From: Hyphomicrobium_A sp965243865
GTDB lineage: Bacteria; Pseudomonadota; Alphaproteobacteria; Rhizobiales; Hyphomicrobiaceae
Assembly: GCF_965243865.1 (NCBI RefSeq)
Contig: NZ_OZ251603.1
Span: forward strand, 1,426,001-1,490,000
DNA length: 64,000 nt
Direction: 5' to 3'
A program made the position numbers and the translations under genes. The notes under the pieces were generated by a model. The model was not told where the DNA came from and ran no database searches. It worked only from the letters and a program-made list of their open reading frames with translations. This document shows positions 8,265-16,399 of this stretch, in pieces; the first letter of the stretch is position 1; each line of letters starts with the position of its first letter.

Positions 8265-10103
8265 ATGCACTCTTCATCTTCCACGCCCGACTTTCCCGCC
8301 GTTGGTCTCTTTTCCGATCTATCCGCCGGCGAGCGAGCCGCCCTGGTGAGCGGATTAGAGACGCGCAGCCTGCAGCGCGGCGACATCCTTGTGCGGCAGG
8401 GGGACCCGGCCGACGCCCTCTACTTCGTCATCTCCGGCCGGTTTGCCGTCAACCTCGACGGCCGCCGCGATCCGATCGCCGAAATCGGCCCTGACCAGCC
8501 CATCGGCGAGATCGCCTTCCTCACCGGCGGCACGCGAACGGCCACCGTGTCCGCGATGCGCGACAGCCTCATTCTGCGGCTCGACCGCAGCGATTTCGAG
8601 CGCCTCGCCAGCCAATGCCCGAGCATCTGGCGGACACTGGCCAACGCTCTCTCCCAGCGGCTGGCCGCAACCACGGCCCCCGAGCCGGCCGCAGCCGATC
8701 CGCGTCCGCGAACCATCGCCGTCATCCGCGCCGGCGCCGCGCAGATCCCGCCGCGCTTCCTCGAAGTCCTCGCAAAAGTCTTCGCAGCCAACGCCAACGC
8801 GCTTGTCCTCGACTCCTCCCGCGCCGCGCAACTGGTGCCACCGGGCACGCCTCTCGACAGCATCGAGGCGACGCGATCGCTCAACAAGCTCGAAAGCTCA
8901 TACGACTATCTGATCTTTCTCGCCGATGCCGACATAACCGACTGGTCGCAGAAGGCGATCCGCCATGCTGATCTCGTTCTCGCAGTAGGCGTCGATGGTG
9001 CCGACACCTCACCCAATCCGCTCGAACTATTCGCCGCCAACCTGGTCAGCCCCGACGCCCAGCGCCTCGTGCTCGTGCATGAGCGCCGCCAGCCCATCAC
9101 CGGCACGTTACGCTGGCTGCGCAAACGCAAGCTGGCGGCGCACCACCATGTCGCCCTCGACGACGACAGCACCACCGCGCGCCTCTTTCGCTTCATCAAC
9201 GGCACGGCCATCGGCTTCATCGCCTGCGGCGGCGGCGCGCTGTGCGCCGCGCACGTCGGGCTTTACAAGGCGCTGATCGAAAGCGGCTTCGAGTTCGACG
9301 CGCTCGGTGGAACGTCCGCGGGCGCAGCCATGACCGGCGCCTTCGCGATGGGCAAACACCCCGACGACATAGACCGCGGCACGCACGATATCTTCGTCAC
9401 CAACCACGCGATGCAGCGCTACACCTGGCCGCGCTACGGACTACTCGATCACCGGCATTACGACGCGCAGCTCGAGCGCTATTTCGCCGGTACAAACATC
9501 GAGGATCTCTGGATCCCGTATTTCTCGATTTCGACGAACCTGTCGAGCTATGAGCTTCACCGCCACGAACGCGGCGACCTCTTCGCAGCAATCCGCGCTT
9601 CGGGCTCGATCCCCGTGCTTCTGCCCCCCGTCTACACGCACGACGGCGAGATGCTGGTCGATGGCTGCCTGCTGGACAACGTCCCGGTACGCGCCATGCA
9701 CGCCCTGAAGAACGGCCCCAACGTCGTCGTCAGTTTCCACATTCCCGAGCTGGAGCGATTCAACGTCGATTACGCCAAACTGCCTTCGCGCACCGAGATG
9801 GTCCGCGCGGCGCTCAACCCTCTTGCCTGGGGTAAGCTGCCGGAAGCCCCCGGCATTACCACTGTGCTGATGCGCTCGCTGATGGCCAATCGCAACGACT
9901 TCCAGCGCCATCTGCGGCCAAGCGACGTTCTGTTTGTGCCACCCATCCCCGCGGACATGGGCATCCTCGATTGGCGCCGGCACACAGAGCTCGTGCGCAA
10001 CGCCTATTGGTGGGGACTGGAAGAGGTCGAGCGCCTGAGGCGAGCCCGCAATCCGATCATAGCGGCTGCCGAAGCAGCCGCTGCCATGTCGAAGGTCAGT
10101 TGA
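8265..10103 (+). CDS. Cyclic-nucleotide-binding domain / patatin-like phospholipase fusion
   Basis: A 612-residue protein of neuropathy-target-esterase layout. Residues about 15-130 form a cNMP-binding jelly roll ('LVRQGDPADALYFVISGRF', 'GEIAFLTGG'). Residues about 145-305 form an NTE-type middle domain. The patatin domain begins at the oxyanion motif 'CGGGALCAAHVG', with the nucleophile Ser near 351 in 'GGTSAGA' and the catalytic Asp in 'VDGCLLDNVP'. The usual DGG/DGA motif reads DGC here, with the Asp kept. Probable lipid acyl hydrolase controlled by a small ligand. The cAMP-contact Arg of CRP-like domains is not obvious, so the ligand is open. No signal or membrane segment is seen. Confidence 0.87.
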   Translation: MHSSSSTPDFPAVGLFSDLSAGERAALVSGLETRSLQRGDILVRQGDPADALYFVISGRFAVNLDGRRDPIAEIGPDQPIGEIAFLTGGTRTATVSAMRDSLILRLDRSDFERLASQCPSIWRTLANALSQRLAATTAPEPAAADPRPRTIAVIRAGAAQIPPRFLEVLAKVFAANANALVLDSSRAAQLVPPGTPLDSIEATRSLNKLESSYDYLIFLADADITDWSQKAIRHADLVLAVGVDGADTSPNPLELFAANLVSPDAQRLVLVHERRQPITGTLRWLRKRKLAAHHHVALDDDSTTARLFRFINGTAIGFIACGGGALCAAHVGLYKALIESGFEFDALGGTSAGAAMTGAFAMGKHPDDIDRGTHDIFVTNHAMQRYTWPRYGLLDHRHYDAQLERYFAGTNIEDLWIPYFSISTNLSSYELHRHERGDLFAAIRASGSIPVLLPPVYTHDGEMLVDGCLLDNVPVRAMHALKNGPNVVVSFHIPELERFNVDYAKLPSRTEMVRAALNPLAWGKLPEAPGITTVLMRSLMANRNDFQRHLRPSDVLFVPPIPADMGILDWRRHTELVRNAYWWGLEEVERLRRARNPIIAAAEAAAAMSKVS

Positions 10104-10124
10104 GCACGCTTCTCGCGCGTGCGA

Positions 10125-10529
10125 TCACGACGTGCAGCGCTGCAGGTTGTCTGGCGCGCGCGTCCACGTGAACGTCTGGCTCAGGAACTTCACGCCCGCG
10201 TAGCCGACGACCGTCATCTTGTCGCCCTGCGGAACCAGCTCGACGTCGAACTTGGCGTCCTTGTCCGGATCGTAGATCCAGCCTTCATCGAAAGTGCCAT
10301 CGCCCATCGGCTTCACGTTGCCGATGATCTGCATGCCGCAGCCCTTGGCGTATTTCGGGTCTTGCACCCACACGACCTTGCCGCACAGTGAACCATCGCA
10401 ATCCGTGATCTCGACGGCACCGCGGCCAGTATGGTCGTACCAAATGCCGAGCGGCCCCTCTGCCGCTCCAGCGCTCGTGCCGACAATCGCCGCAGCCGCG
10501 ACGAAGCACGCCTTCAACGGAGTCCTCAT
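10125..10529 (-). CDS. DUF2147-family secreted protein
   Basis: 134 residues with an N-terminal signal ending near 'SAGAAEG'. The mature part has the DUF2147 pattern: 'GIWYDHTGRGAVEITDC', then 'LCGKVVWVQDP', 'DGWIYDPDKDAKF'-like strands and 'GYAGVKFLSQTFTWTR' near the end. In this family the fold is a small beta barrel of unknown function, exported to the periplasm. Three Cys in the first half could form a disulfide. The start at 10529 follows an AAGG stretch; a longer upstream start adds only charged residues before the signal. The gene converges with the patatin gene. Confidence 0.78.
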   Translation of the reverse strand: MRTPLKACFVAAAAIVGTSAGAAEGPLGIWYDHTGRGAVEITDCDGSLCGKVVWVQDPKYAKGCGMQIIGNVKPMGDGTFDEGWIYDPDKDAKFDVELVPQGDKMTVVGYAGVKFLSQTFTWTRAPDNLQRCTS

Positions 10530-10761
10530 TCCTTGCACCCTTGTAATCGGACTCGCCCCAGCCATCAGGACGAATCACGCCCAGCGATTCTCATGCACGA
10601 TCATGGCATGCTGGCGACGATTTGCAGTAACGGACGCGACACTGATGCGGCGACGATATGGTCAAACCCGCGTCGCGCACAATGCCGGGGACGCATGGCG
10701 GCTGTGACTCTTTGGCTTGTCCGATATGCTGCAAAGCGGCAAATCGCGAAATTGCTGGAGA

Positions 10762-11190
10762 TCAGCTGAAATCCGGCTTCCCGCTGCGCAACCGCTTCAC
10801 CTGCCCGCGCCGCGTCTTGGCATCCTTCCGCCGCTCCTTCGAGGCGCGCGTCGGCTTGGTCTTGATGCGGCGCTTGGGCTCGATCGAAGCCTCGCGGATC
10901 AGCCCGAACAGGCGCTCGCGCGCATCCTCCCGGTTGCGATCCTGCGTGCGATGGCGCTCAGCGCGGATCACCAATACGCCCTCGTCAGTGAGGCGCCTCC
11001 CTGCGAGCCGCTTCAGTCGCGCGCGTATATCGCCCGGCAGCGACGGCGACCCGCGCACATCGAAGCGCAGCTCCACCGCGGTAGACACCTTGTTGACGTT
11101 CTGACCACCCGGCCCAGAAGAGCGCACGAAACGCTCCTCGATCTCGCTGTCGTCGAGTTCCACCCGGTCGTTGATAGCAAGCTTGGGCAT
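10762..11190 (-). CDS. arfB: Alternative ribosome-rescue factor ArfB (YaeJ/ICT1)
   Basis: Releases nascent chains from stalled ribosomes without a stop codon. The 142-residue protein carries the peptidyl-tRNA hydrolysis motif 'SSGPGGQNVNKVSTAVEL' at residues 24-41 and ends with a basic tail ('KTKPTRASKERRKDAKTRR') that in this family enters the empty mRNA channel. It lacks the codon-recognition domains of RF1/RF2, which with its length separates it from true release factors. The start lies 3 bp after the stop of the upstream oxidoreductase gene on the same strand, so they are probably cotranscribed. Confidence 0.9.
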   Translation of the reverse strand: MPKLAINDRVELDDSEIEERFVRSSGPGGQNVNKVSTAVELRFDVRGSPSLPGDIRARLKRLAGRRLTDEGVLVIRAERHRTQDRNREDARERLFGLIREASIEPKRRIKTKPTRASKERRKDAKTRRGQVKRLRSGKPDFS

Positions 11191-11193
11191 CGC

Positions 11194-12849
11194 TCAAGCC
11201 TTCTGTGAAATACGGAACGGTCCCCGTCCCCAGCCGCGAAAATCACGGATGATCTCGCGTGCCGCATTGTGCCCCGGCGCACCAGTCACGCCACCGCCCG
11301 GGTGCGCACCAGACCCGCAAAGGTAGAGCCCGCCCAGCGGCAAGCGATAGTTTGCATAGCCGAGCCGTGGGCGCGTCGAGAAAAGCTGATCCAGCGACAG
11401 CGCGCCGTGGAAAATATCGCCGTCGACCAGCCCGAACCGTTCTTCGAGGTCCAGCGGCGACAGCACTTGCCGCGCCAGAACCGCGGCTTTGAAGTTGGGG
11501 GCGTGCCGCGTCACGGTCTCGATCACAAGATCGGCGAAAGCTTCTTTCTCCCGCGGATCGCTCCAGCTTCGCCCCGCCGGAAGATGCGGTGCCACATGCT
11601 GCACGAAGAGGCTCGCAACGTGCTGCCCTGGCGGCGCCAAGCTGTCATCGAGCGTCGAGGGAATGAGCATCTCCACCACCGGCGCCCGCGACCACCCTTC
11701 GAGCCGCGCATCGAGATAAGCGCGCTCCAGATAATCGAGCGTCGGCCCTATGACGATGCCCGCGCCGTGATGATCCTGCATGGTCTTGCCGGGCCGGCAG
11801 AGAAAATCAGGCAGTTCGCTCAGAGCAACGTTCATGCGGAACGTGCCCGACCCCGTCTTCATGCCCGTGAACGTAGAGCGGGTCTGTTGCGACACCGCCC
11901 CGGCAGGAACCAGATCGCGAAACAGCAGCTTCGGCGGCACATTCGCAACGACAGAACGCGCGTGGATTACTTCCCCGCTGTCGAGTACCACGCCCGCCGC
12001 CACACCGCCGTCTCTGCAAATGATCTCGCGCACCTTCGCGCCGGTTCTGATCTCGACCCCGCGCTCGCGCCCCGAAGCCGCCATCGCTTGCGTGATCGCA
12101 CCCATGCCGCCGATCGCGTGCCCCCAGGCACCTCGCTTGCCGTTCACCTCACCGAAGCAATGATGCAGCAGCACGTACGCGCTTCCGGGCGTTGAAGGCG
12201 CCGCAAAGTTGCCGACGATCCCATCGAAAGCGAACGCGGCCTTCACCGTCTCGTTTTCGAACCATTCATCGAGGAAGTCCGTAGCGCTGCGCGTGAACAG
12301 ATCAAGGAGCACGCGCTTTTCATCGAGGCCGAGTCCCCACAATCGCCGCCCGACACCCGCGCCCTTGATCGCTTCTAAAATTCCCCCGCCCGCATTCGGA
12401 GGCGTCGTCAGCACGAGATCACGCAGCACGTCGGCCGCGCGCTCGAGCGTTGCGTCATAGTCGGCTAGCCGCTCTGCATCGCGCTTTGAAAACTTCGCGA
12501 TTGCCGCCTGCCTCTCTTCCAGTCCGCCACGCATCAGCAGATAGCGCGTCTCGTCCACCGGCCAGAAGTTGGCAGCCGGTCGATGCACCACCCGCAGCCC
12601 GTGCCGAGCCAGTTCCAGGTCCGCGATCACCTTCGGATTGAGCAGGCTTACCGTGTAGGAGGCGACCGAGTTGCGAAAGCCGGGATGAAACTCCTCGGTG
12701 ACCGCAGCCCCGCCCACGACCTCATTCTTTTCCAGTACCAGCACGCGTAGCCCCGCCGCCGCCAGATAGGCCGCACAGGTCAGCCCGTTGTGGCCCGCCC
12801 CGATGATCAGCGCATCGACATCCCCCGCCCCTGCCACCTGACTGCCCAT
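11194..12849 (-). CDS. Phytoene-dehydrogenase-like FAD-dependent oxidoreductase (PYROXD2-like)
   Basis: About 551 residues. An N-terminal dinucleotide-binding fold 'IIGAGHNGLTCAAYLAAAG' with the acidic strand end 'VLEKNEVVGGAAV' identifies a CrtI/NAD(P)/FAD oxidoreductase. The C-terminal 'LYLCGSGAHPGGGVTGAPG' is the second FAD contact typical of the PYROXD2-like branch. No carotenoid genes are nearby and the branch is functionally unsettled, so I do not call it a carotenoid desaturase. The ATG at 12849 is preferred; a TTG at 12870 would add seven residues. It shares an apparent transcript with arfB. Confidence 0.82.
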   Translation of the reverse strand: MGSQVAGAGDVDALIIGAGHNGLTCAAYLAAAGLRVLVLEKNEVVGGAAVTEEFHPGFRNSVASYTVSLLNPKVIADLELARHGLRVVHRPAANFWPVDETRYLLMRGGLEERQAAIAKFSKRDAERLADYDATLERAADVLRDLVLTTPPNAGGGILEAIKGAGVGRRLWGLGLDEKRVLLDLFTRSATDFLDEWFENETVKAAFAFDGIVGNFAAPSTPGSAYVLLHHCFGEVNGKRGAWGHAIGGMGAITQAMAASGRERGVEIRTGAKVREIICRDGGVAAGVVLDSGEVIHARSVVANVPPKLLFRDLVPAGAVSQQTRSTFTGMKTGSGTFRMNVALSELPDFLCRPGKTMQDHHGAGIVIGPTLDYLERAYLDARLEGWSRAPVVEMLIPSTLDDSLAPPGQHVASLFVQHVAPHLPAGRSWSDPREKEAFADLVIETVTRHAPNFKAAVLARQVLSPLDLEERFGLVDGDIFHGALSLDQLFSTRPRLGYANYRLPLGGLYLCGSGAHPGGGVTGAPGHNAAREIIRDFRGWGRGPFRISQKA

Positions 12850-13049
12850 CACCGCGCACTCTGCCTTCAATCTTTGCCGTTCCGGCCTTGCGCATAGCCG
12901 CCCCCGGCCGCCGGTTCCAGCCGGGACAAGCGATTACGGTGCATTAATTCTAATCAGGTGGAGCTTTGGGCTGGTGGAGCGCGTTAGCTTCTCGTTGAGG
13001 AGTCGCCACCTAGCGTCGACGTATCAGATCCGCACGCCGGAGACACACG

Positions 13050-13283
13050 ATGCAGACTGCCGCGAAGGTTCTGGCCCGTCCCCGCACGAACGAGGACGCC
13101 GCGTATCAGTTCGCCGGCATGCTGGTCGTCTCGCTGTTTCCAGCCCTCTTCTGGACCCTCGCCATCGCCGGCATCGGCAGCGCCATTGGCCACGCCCCCA
13201 GCACCGCCGCCTTGATGGTTTTCGGCACGGCCATCGCAGCCTTCTGCGCCACGATCTTCCATGCGCTGCTGATCCGCCGCTGA
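13050..13283 (+). CDS. Small two-helix membrane protein, unknown
   Basis: 77 residues preceded by GGAGAC. Two hydrophobic segments (about residues 24-44 and 51-73) separated by a short Gly/His/Pro turn give a helical hairpin in the inner membrane, with a basic N-terminus ('KVLARPRTNED') likely in the cytoplasm. No recognised motif. It stands alone between the oxidoreductase (divergent) and the Cys-rich protein gene (convergent). Confidence 0.55.
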   Translation: MQTAAKVLARPRTNEDAAYQFAGMLVVSLFPALFWTLAIAGIGSAIGHAPSTAALMVFGTAIAAFCATIFHALLIRR

Positions 13284-13336
13284 ACGCGGCCCCGCGCGCG
13301 CACTTGCTCGCCGAAAACCCCTTTGACGACAGGTCT

Positions 13337-13603
13337 CTAGCCTACGCCGCCCCAGCCGCAGCGCAGCTTCTCGCATACCCGCCCGCTCCCGCACGCGACC
13401 TTCACGAAGCGGCAGCTGCGGCAGCTATAGCTCGACAGGCAGCCCCGATAGGAGCCACCCTTGCGGAAGTTGCAGGTGAGAATCGTCTGGCAATCGCGCT
13501 GCGGATTGATCAGGCCGCCAGGACCTTCCTGCGCTAGCACGAAAGTCGGCACGACTGCGAAGGCCGCAGCCAGCACCACTGCACACAAGCCCAAGCGTTG
13601 CAT
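13337..13603 (-). CDS. Small secreted cysteine-rich protein
   Basis: 88 residues. A signal peptide ending near 'FVLAQEG' precedes a mature segment of about 60 residues with nine cysteines ('DCQTILTCNF', 'YRGCLSSYSCRSCRF', 'VACGSGRVCEKLRC'). The order and the short spacing suggest a disulfide-knotted periplasmic or surface protein. I have the impression of a small family recurring in Rhizobiales, without a known function. The ATG at 13603 follows GAGG; an ATG at 13621 is also in frame. Confidence 0.6.
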   Translation of the reverse strand: MQRLGLCAVVLAAAFAVVPTFVLAQEGPGGLINPQRDCQTILTCNFRKGGSYRGCLSSYSCRSCRFVKVACGSGRVCEKLRCGWGGVG

Positions 13604-13787
13604 CCTGAAGCCTCGATGCATCTCAACCCAGGCTTCAGTGTGAGTGAGCCGCCGGCAACCAGCAACCGAATGGCGAAATCACGGTGCTTAACCCGCGCAC
13701 AGGTGTGCCGTTGTGACCACGCCTTGCACAGACGCCCTTGCGCAGCAGCGGGTTACGCTGCCGCCTGCCTCGCTTTGGGCTGTGGAT

Positions 13788-14681
13788 TTACTCGGCCGCT
13801 TTGCGCGAGGGCTGCACCATGGCCATGTAATCGTTGAGCAGGTTCTCGCTGATCTGCCCCGGCTTGTACTTGTGCTCTCCGATCTCCGACACGGGCGTGA
13901 CCTCGGCCGCCGTACCGGTGAGAAACACTTCCGAGAAATCTTTCAGCTCATCCGCCAAGATCGCCCGTTCGATCACCTGATAGCCCCGCTTCTTGGCGAG
14001 ATCGATGACCGTGCGGCGAGTGATACCGTCGAGGAAACAATCGGGCTCGGGCGTATGAATGACGCCGTCCTTCACCAGGAAGACATTGGCGCCCGTGCAC
14101 TCGGCAACGCGGCCGCGCCAGTCGAGCATCAGCGCATCGGCATAGCCAGCCTTCTCGGCCCGATGCTTCTCAACCGTGCAGATCATGTAAAGACCGGCAG
14201 CCTTGCTCTTGGATGGCGCCGTCGCCGGATCGGGACGGCGATACTTCGCCATCGTCAGCCGGATTCCCTTGAGCCGCTGCTCCATCGGGAAGTAGGACCC
14301 CCATTCCCAAGCCGAGACCGACAGATGAATCTTCGTTGCCTGGGCCGAAATACCGATCTGCTCCGAACCGCGATAGGCAATCGGACGCACGTAGCAATCG
14401 GAAAGCTTGTTCGCCGCAATGACATCGCGACAGATCTGATCGATCTCAGCCACCGAGTAGGGCACCTCGAAATCGAGAATCTGCGCACTGTCTTTCAGGC
14501 GCTGCGAGTGCTCGGACAGCTTGAAAGGCACGCCGCTGTAGGCCCGAACACCCTCGAACACGGCACTGCCGTAGTGCAGCGCATGCGTGAGAATGTGAAC
14601 GTTGGCCTCACGCCAGGGGACCATCTTCCCGTCAAGCCAAATGAAGCCGTCGCGATCGTTGAAGGGGGCTGGCCCTGACAT
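13788..14681 (-). CDS. ilvE: Branched-chain amino acid aminotransferase
   Basis: Fold-type IV PLP transaminase catalysing the last step of Leu, Ile and Val synthesis with glutamate. The 297-residue product shows 'THALHYGSAVFEGVRAY' near the N-terminus, the PLP-lysine region 'SKAAGLYM', 'GYADALMLDWRGRVAEC' and 'LDGITRRTVIDLA', then 'FLTGTAAEVTPV' at the phosphate-binding turn. These are class-IV aminotransferase landmarks, and the 'SKAAGLY' form favours IlvE over D-amino-acid transaminase. A strong GGAGAGG precedes the ATG. It is divergent from the MarR-type gene, an arrangement common in alphaproteobacteria. Confidence 0.92.
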   Translation of the reverse strand: MSGPAPFNDRDGFIWLDGKMVPWREANVHILTHALHYGSAVFEGVRAYSGVPFKLSEHSQRLKDSAQILDFEVPYSVAEIDQICRDVIAANKLSDCYVRPIAYRGSEQIGISAQATKIHLSVSAWEWGSYFPMEQRLKGIRLTMAKYRRPDPATAPSKSKAAGLYMICTVEKHRAEKAGYADALMLDWRGRVAECTGANVFLVKDGVIHTPEPDCFLDGITRRTVIDLAKKRGYQVIERAILADELKDFSEVFLTGTAAEVTPVSEIGEHKYKPGQISENLLNDYMAMVQPSRKAAE

Positions 14682-14847
14682 GCGTATCCTCTCCGTAGAC
14701 TTTCGCGCCCAGATCGCTAACTAGACTGGCCCAACAGGACTAGCCCGATCCCGGGCCAGTGTCTGGTGCTGCCGTTGCTGTTCGGGGCTACCCCGCGCAT
14801 CGCCTGGGCGATTTCCGCCCCGCGACGGCGCTGATTGATGGCGCAAA

Positions 14848-14859
14848 ATGACTTGTCAT
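14848..14859. promoter_or_regulatory. Palindrome in front of the MarR-type gene
   Basis: ATGAC-TT-GTCAT, a perfect 5-bp inverted repeat with a 2-base centre, lies about 30 bases before the MarR start and within the ilvE/marR shared region. A looser TTGT...ACAA dyad overlaps it. MarR dimers usually bind palindromes of 12-20 bp in their own promoters, so this is a candidate autoregulatory operator; binding is inferred only. Confidence 0.35.
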
Positions 14860-14888
14860 CACTAACAATCGGGGCCAAATAAGTCAAC

Positions 14889-15467
14889 ATGGCTGACATA
14901 ACCTCCGACGCCGTTTCGACCCCACGCCCGTCGCCGTCTGGCCCCGACCAGGCGATCGCCGAGGCGAGCCAGCCCGGTTGCCGCAACGCCATCCCCGACG
15001 CCGATCTGCTCGCGTGCGTCGAATTGCTCTTCTTCGCCTATCGCGATTTTACTGCCGGCGCCGACGCGGTCCTGGAGGAATACGGCTTCGGCCGCGCCCA
15101 TCACCGCGTCCTGCATTTCGTGCACCGCAACCCCGGCATGCGGGTGGCCGACCTGCTCGATATTCTCAAGATCACCAAGCAGAGCCTCGCCCGCGTCTTA
15201 AAGCAGCTCATCGATAAAGGCTTCATTATGCAACGCGCCGGAAATGATGACCGCCGCGAGCGCCGCCTGTTCGTCACCGCCAAAGGAAGCCGGCTCGCCG
15301 AAAAACTCACCACCCAGCAGAGCCGCCACATCGAGAATGCACTGTCGAATGCCGGTCCCGGCGCCGCTGATTTTGCACGGCGCTTCCTTTTTGCCATGAT
15401 TACGGAGTCGGATCGCCCGCGCGTCGAGGCGCTGGTAAAGCTGGCCTCAGGGATGCGCGCCAGATAG
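14889..15467 (+). CDS. MarR-family transcriptional regulator (PetP type)
   Basis: 192 residues with a winged helix: 'RVLHFVHRNPGMRVADLLDILKI' style helices 2-3, the recognition helix around 'TKQSLARVLKQLIDKGFI' and the wing 'NDDRRERRLFVTAKG'. The first 35 residues are a variable extension. It lies 28 bp before an OmpR-type response regulator, and this pair upstream of a histidine kinase matches the petP/petR arrangement known from Rhodobacter capsulatus and common in Rhizobiales. Regulatory targets are not evident from the sequence. Confidence 0.82.
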   Translation: MADITSDAVSTPRPSPSGPDQAIAEASQPGCRNAIPDADLLACVELLFFAYRDFTAGADAVLEEYGFGRAHHRVLHFVHRNPGMRVADLLDILKITKQSLARVLKQLIDKGFIMQRAGNDDRRERRLFVTAKGSRLAEKLTTQQSRHIENALSNAGPGAADFARRFLFAMITESDRPRVEALVKLASGMRAR

Positions 15468-15495
15468 ACCGGTACTTCCTAGACGAGGGGCAAAG

Positions 15496-16209
15496 ATGAG
15501 AACCTCCGCAAAGCTCGCGAGCGCAGCGCTGCCCGACAACGCCCCGCATGTCCTCATTGTAGATGACGACCAGAAGATCCGCGACCTGCTGGGCCGCTAT
15601 CTTGCTGAGCAGGGCTTTCGCGTGACCACCGCCCAGGACGCAGCCGCCGCACGCGCCGGCATGCGCGGCCTCGAATTCGATGCTGTGCTGCTCGACGTGA
15701 TGATGCCCGGCGAAAGCGGTCTCGATCTCGCACGCGAGCTGAAAGCGACGCGCCCCGTCCCCATCTGCATGCTCACCGCGCGCTCCGACCCAGAGCACCG
15801 CATCGAAGGCCTCGAAGCCGGCGTCGATGATTATCTGCCCAAACCCTTCGAGCCCCGCGAGTTGCTTCTGCGCCTGCGCAACATTCTGCGCCGCGCCGCG
15901 GGCGGTGGCGGCCCCAGCGAGGAAGTGCGCATGGGGAACTACACGTTCCACGTCGCGCGCGGCGAGCTGAAGCACAACGAAGAGACGGTTAAGCTGACCG
16001 AGCGCGAGCGCGACCTGCTGCGCATGTTCGCCCAGCGCATCGGCATGCCGATCCCGCGCCATGAGCTGGCGCCCGAGGATTCCACCGGCAGTGACCGCGC
16101 CATCGACGTGCAGATCAACCGTTTGCGGCGAAAAATCGAGACCGACCCCTCCAATCCCGTGTACCTCCAGACAGTGCGCGGCAAAGGGTATATTCTCTAT
16201 TCGGATTGA
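15496..16209 (+). CDS. OmpR-family response regulator (PetR type)
   Basis: 237 residues. The receiver domain shows the acidic pair in 'LIVDDDQKI', the phospho-acceptor Asp in 'VLLDVMMPGESG' (near residue 68), the Thr in 'MLTARSD' and the Lys in 'DYLPKPFEP'. The C-terminal winged helix has 'LTERERDLLRMFA' and the recognition region 'SDRAIDVQINRLRRKIE', ending with the 'VRGKGYIL' wing. It is followed after a 190-bp gap carrying two long palindromes by a histidine kinase that is its probable partner. Confidence 0.88.
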   Translation: MRTSAKLASAALPDNAPHVLIVDDDQKIRDLLGRYLAEQGFRVTTAQDAAAARAGMRGLEFDAVLLDVMMPGESGLDLARELKATRPVPICMLTARSDPEHRIEGLEAGVDDYLPKPFEPRELLLRLRNILRRAAGGGGPSEEVRMGNYTFHVARGELKHNEETVKLTERERDLLRMFAQRIGMPIPRHELAPEDSTGSDRAIDVQINRLRRKIETDPSNPVYLQTVRGKGYILYSD

Positions 16210-16220
16210 TCCCGCGTGTA

Positions 16221-16296
16221 CGAGTGTGATGATCGAAAAATTCGCCATCACGGGCAGCGAGGTATCAAGCGAATTTTTCGATCTGAATCACACTCG
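16221..16296. repeat. Long imperfect palindrome 1 (25-bp arms)
   Basis: Left arm CGAGTGTGAT (16221-16230) plus GATCGAAAAATTCGC (16231-16245). The right arm, GCGAATTTTTCGATC (16269-16283), a 3-base insertion TGA, then ATCACACTCG (16287-16296), is its exact complement apart from the insertion. The loop is 23 bases. It sits just after the response-regulator stop. The RNA could fold into a stable stem in either direction. It has no transposase and no T-run, so an extragenic palindrome or mobile miniature repeat is more likely than a simple terminator. Confidence 0.85.
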
Positions 16297-16309
16297 AGAC
16301 CATTGGCTC

Positions 16310-16387
16310 CTAGTGTCCCTCATGATTCCGAAATTCGCTCGCACACCTGGCCGCCTGCCCTGGCGAATTTCGGAACCGGGACACTAG
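16310..16387. repeat. Long imperfect palindrome 2 (23-bp arms)
   Basis: CTAGTGTCCC (16310-16319) pairs with GGGACACTAG (16378-16387), and TTCCGAAATTCGC (16326-16338) pairs with GCGAATTTCGGAA (16363-16375). Small asymmetric insertions lie between the two stem parts, and the loop is 24 bases. The inner core (CGAAA..TTCGC) is shared with palindrome 1, so the two look related. Its right end abuts the ribosome site (AGAGAGG) of the kinase gene. Confidence 0.85.
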
Positions 16388-16399
16388 AGAGGTCGGTTG

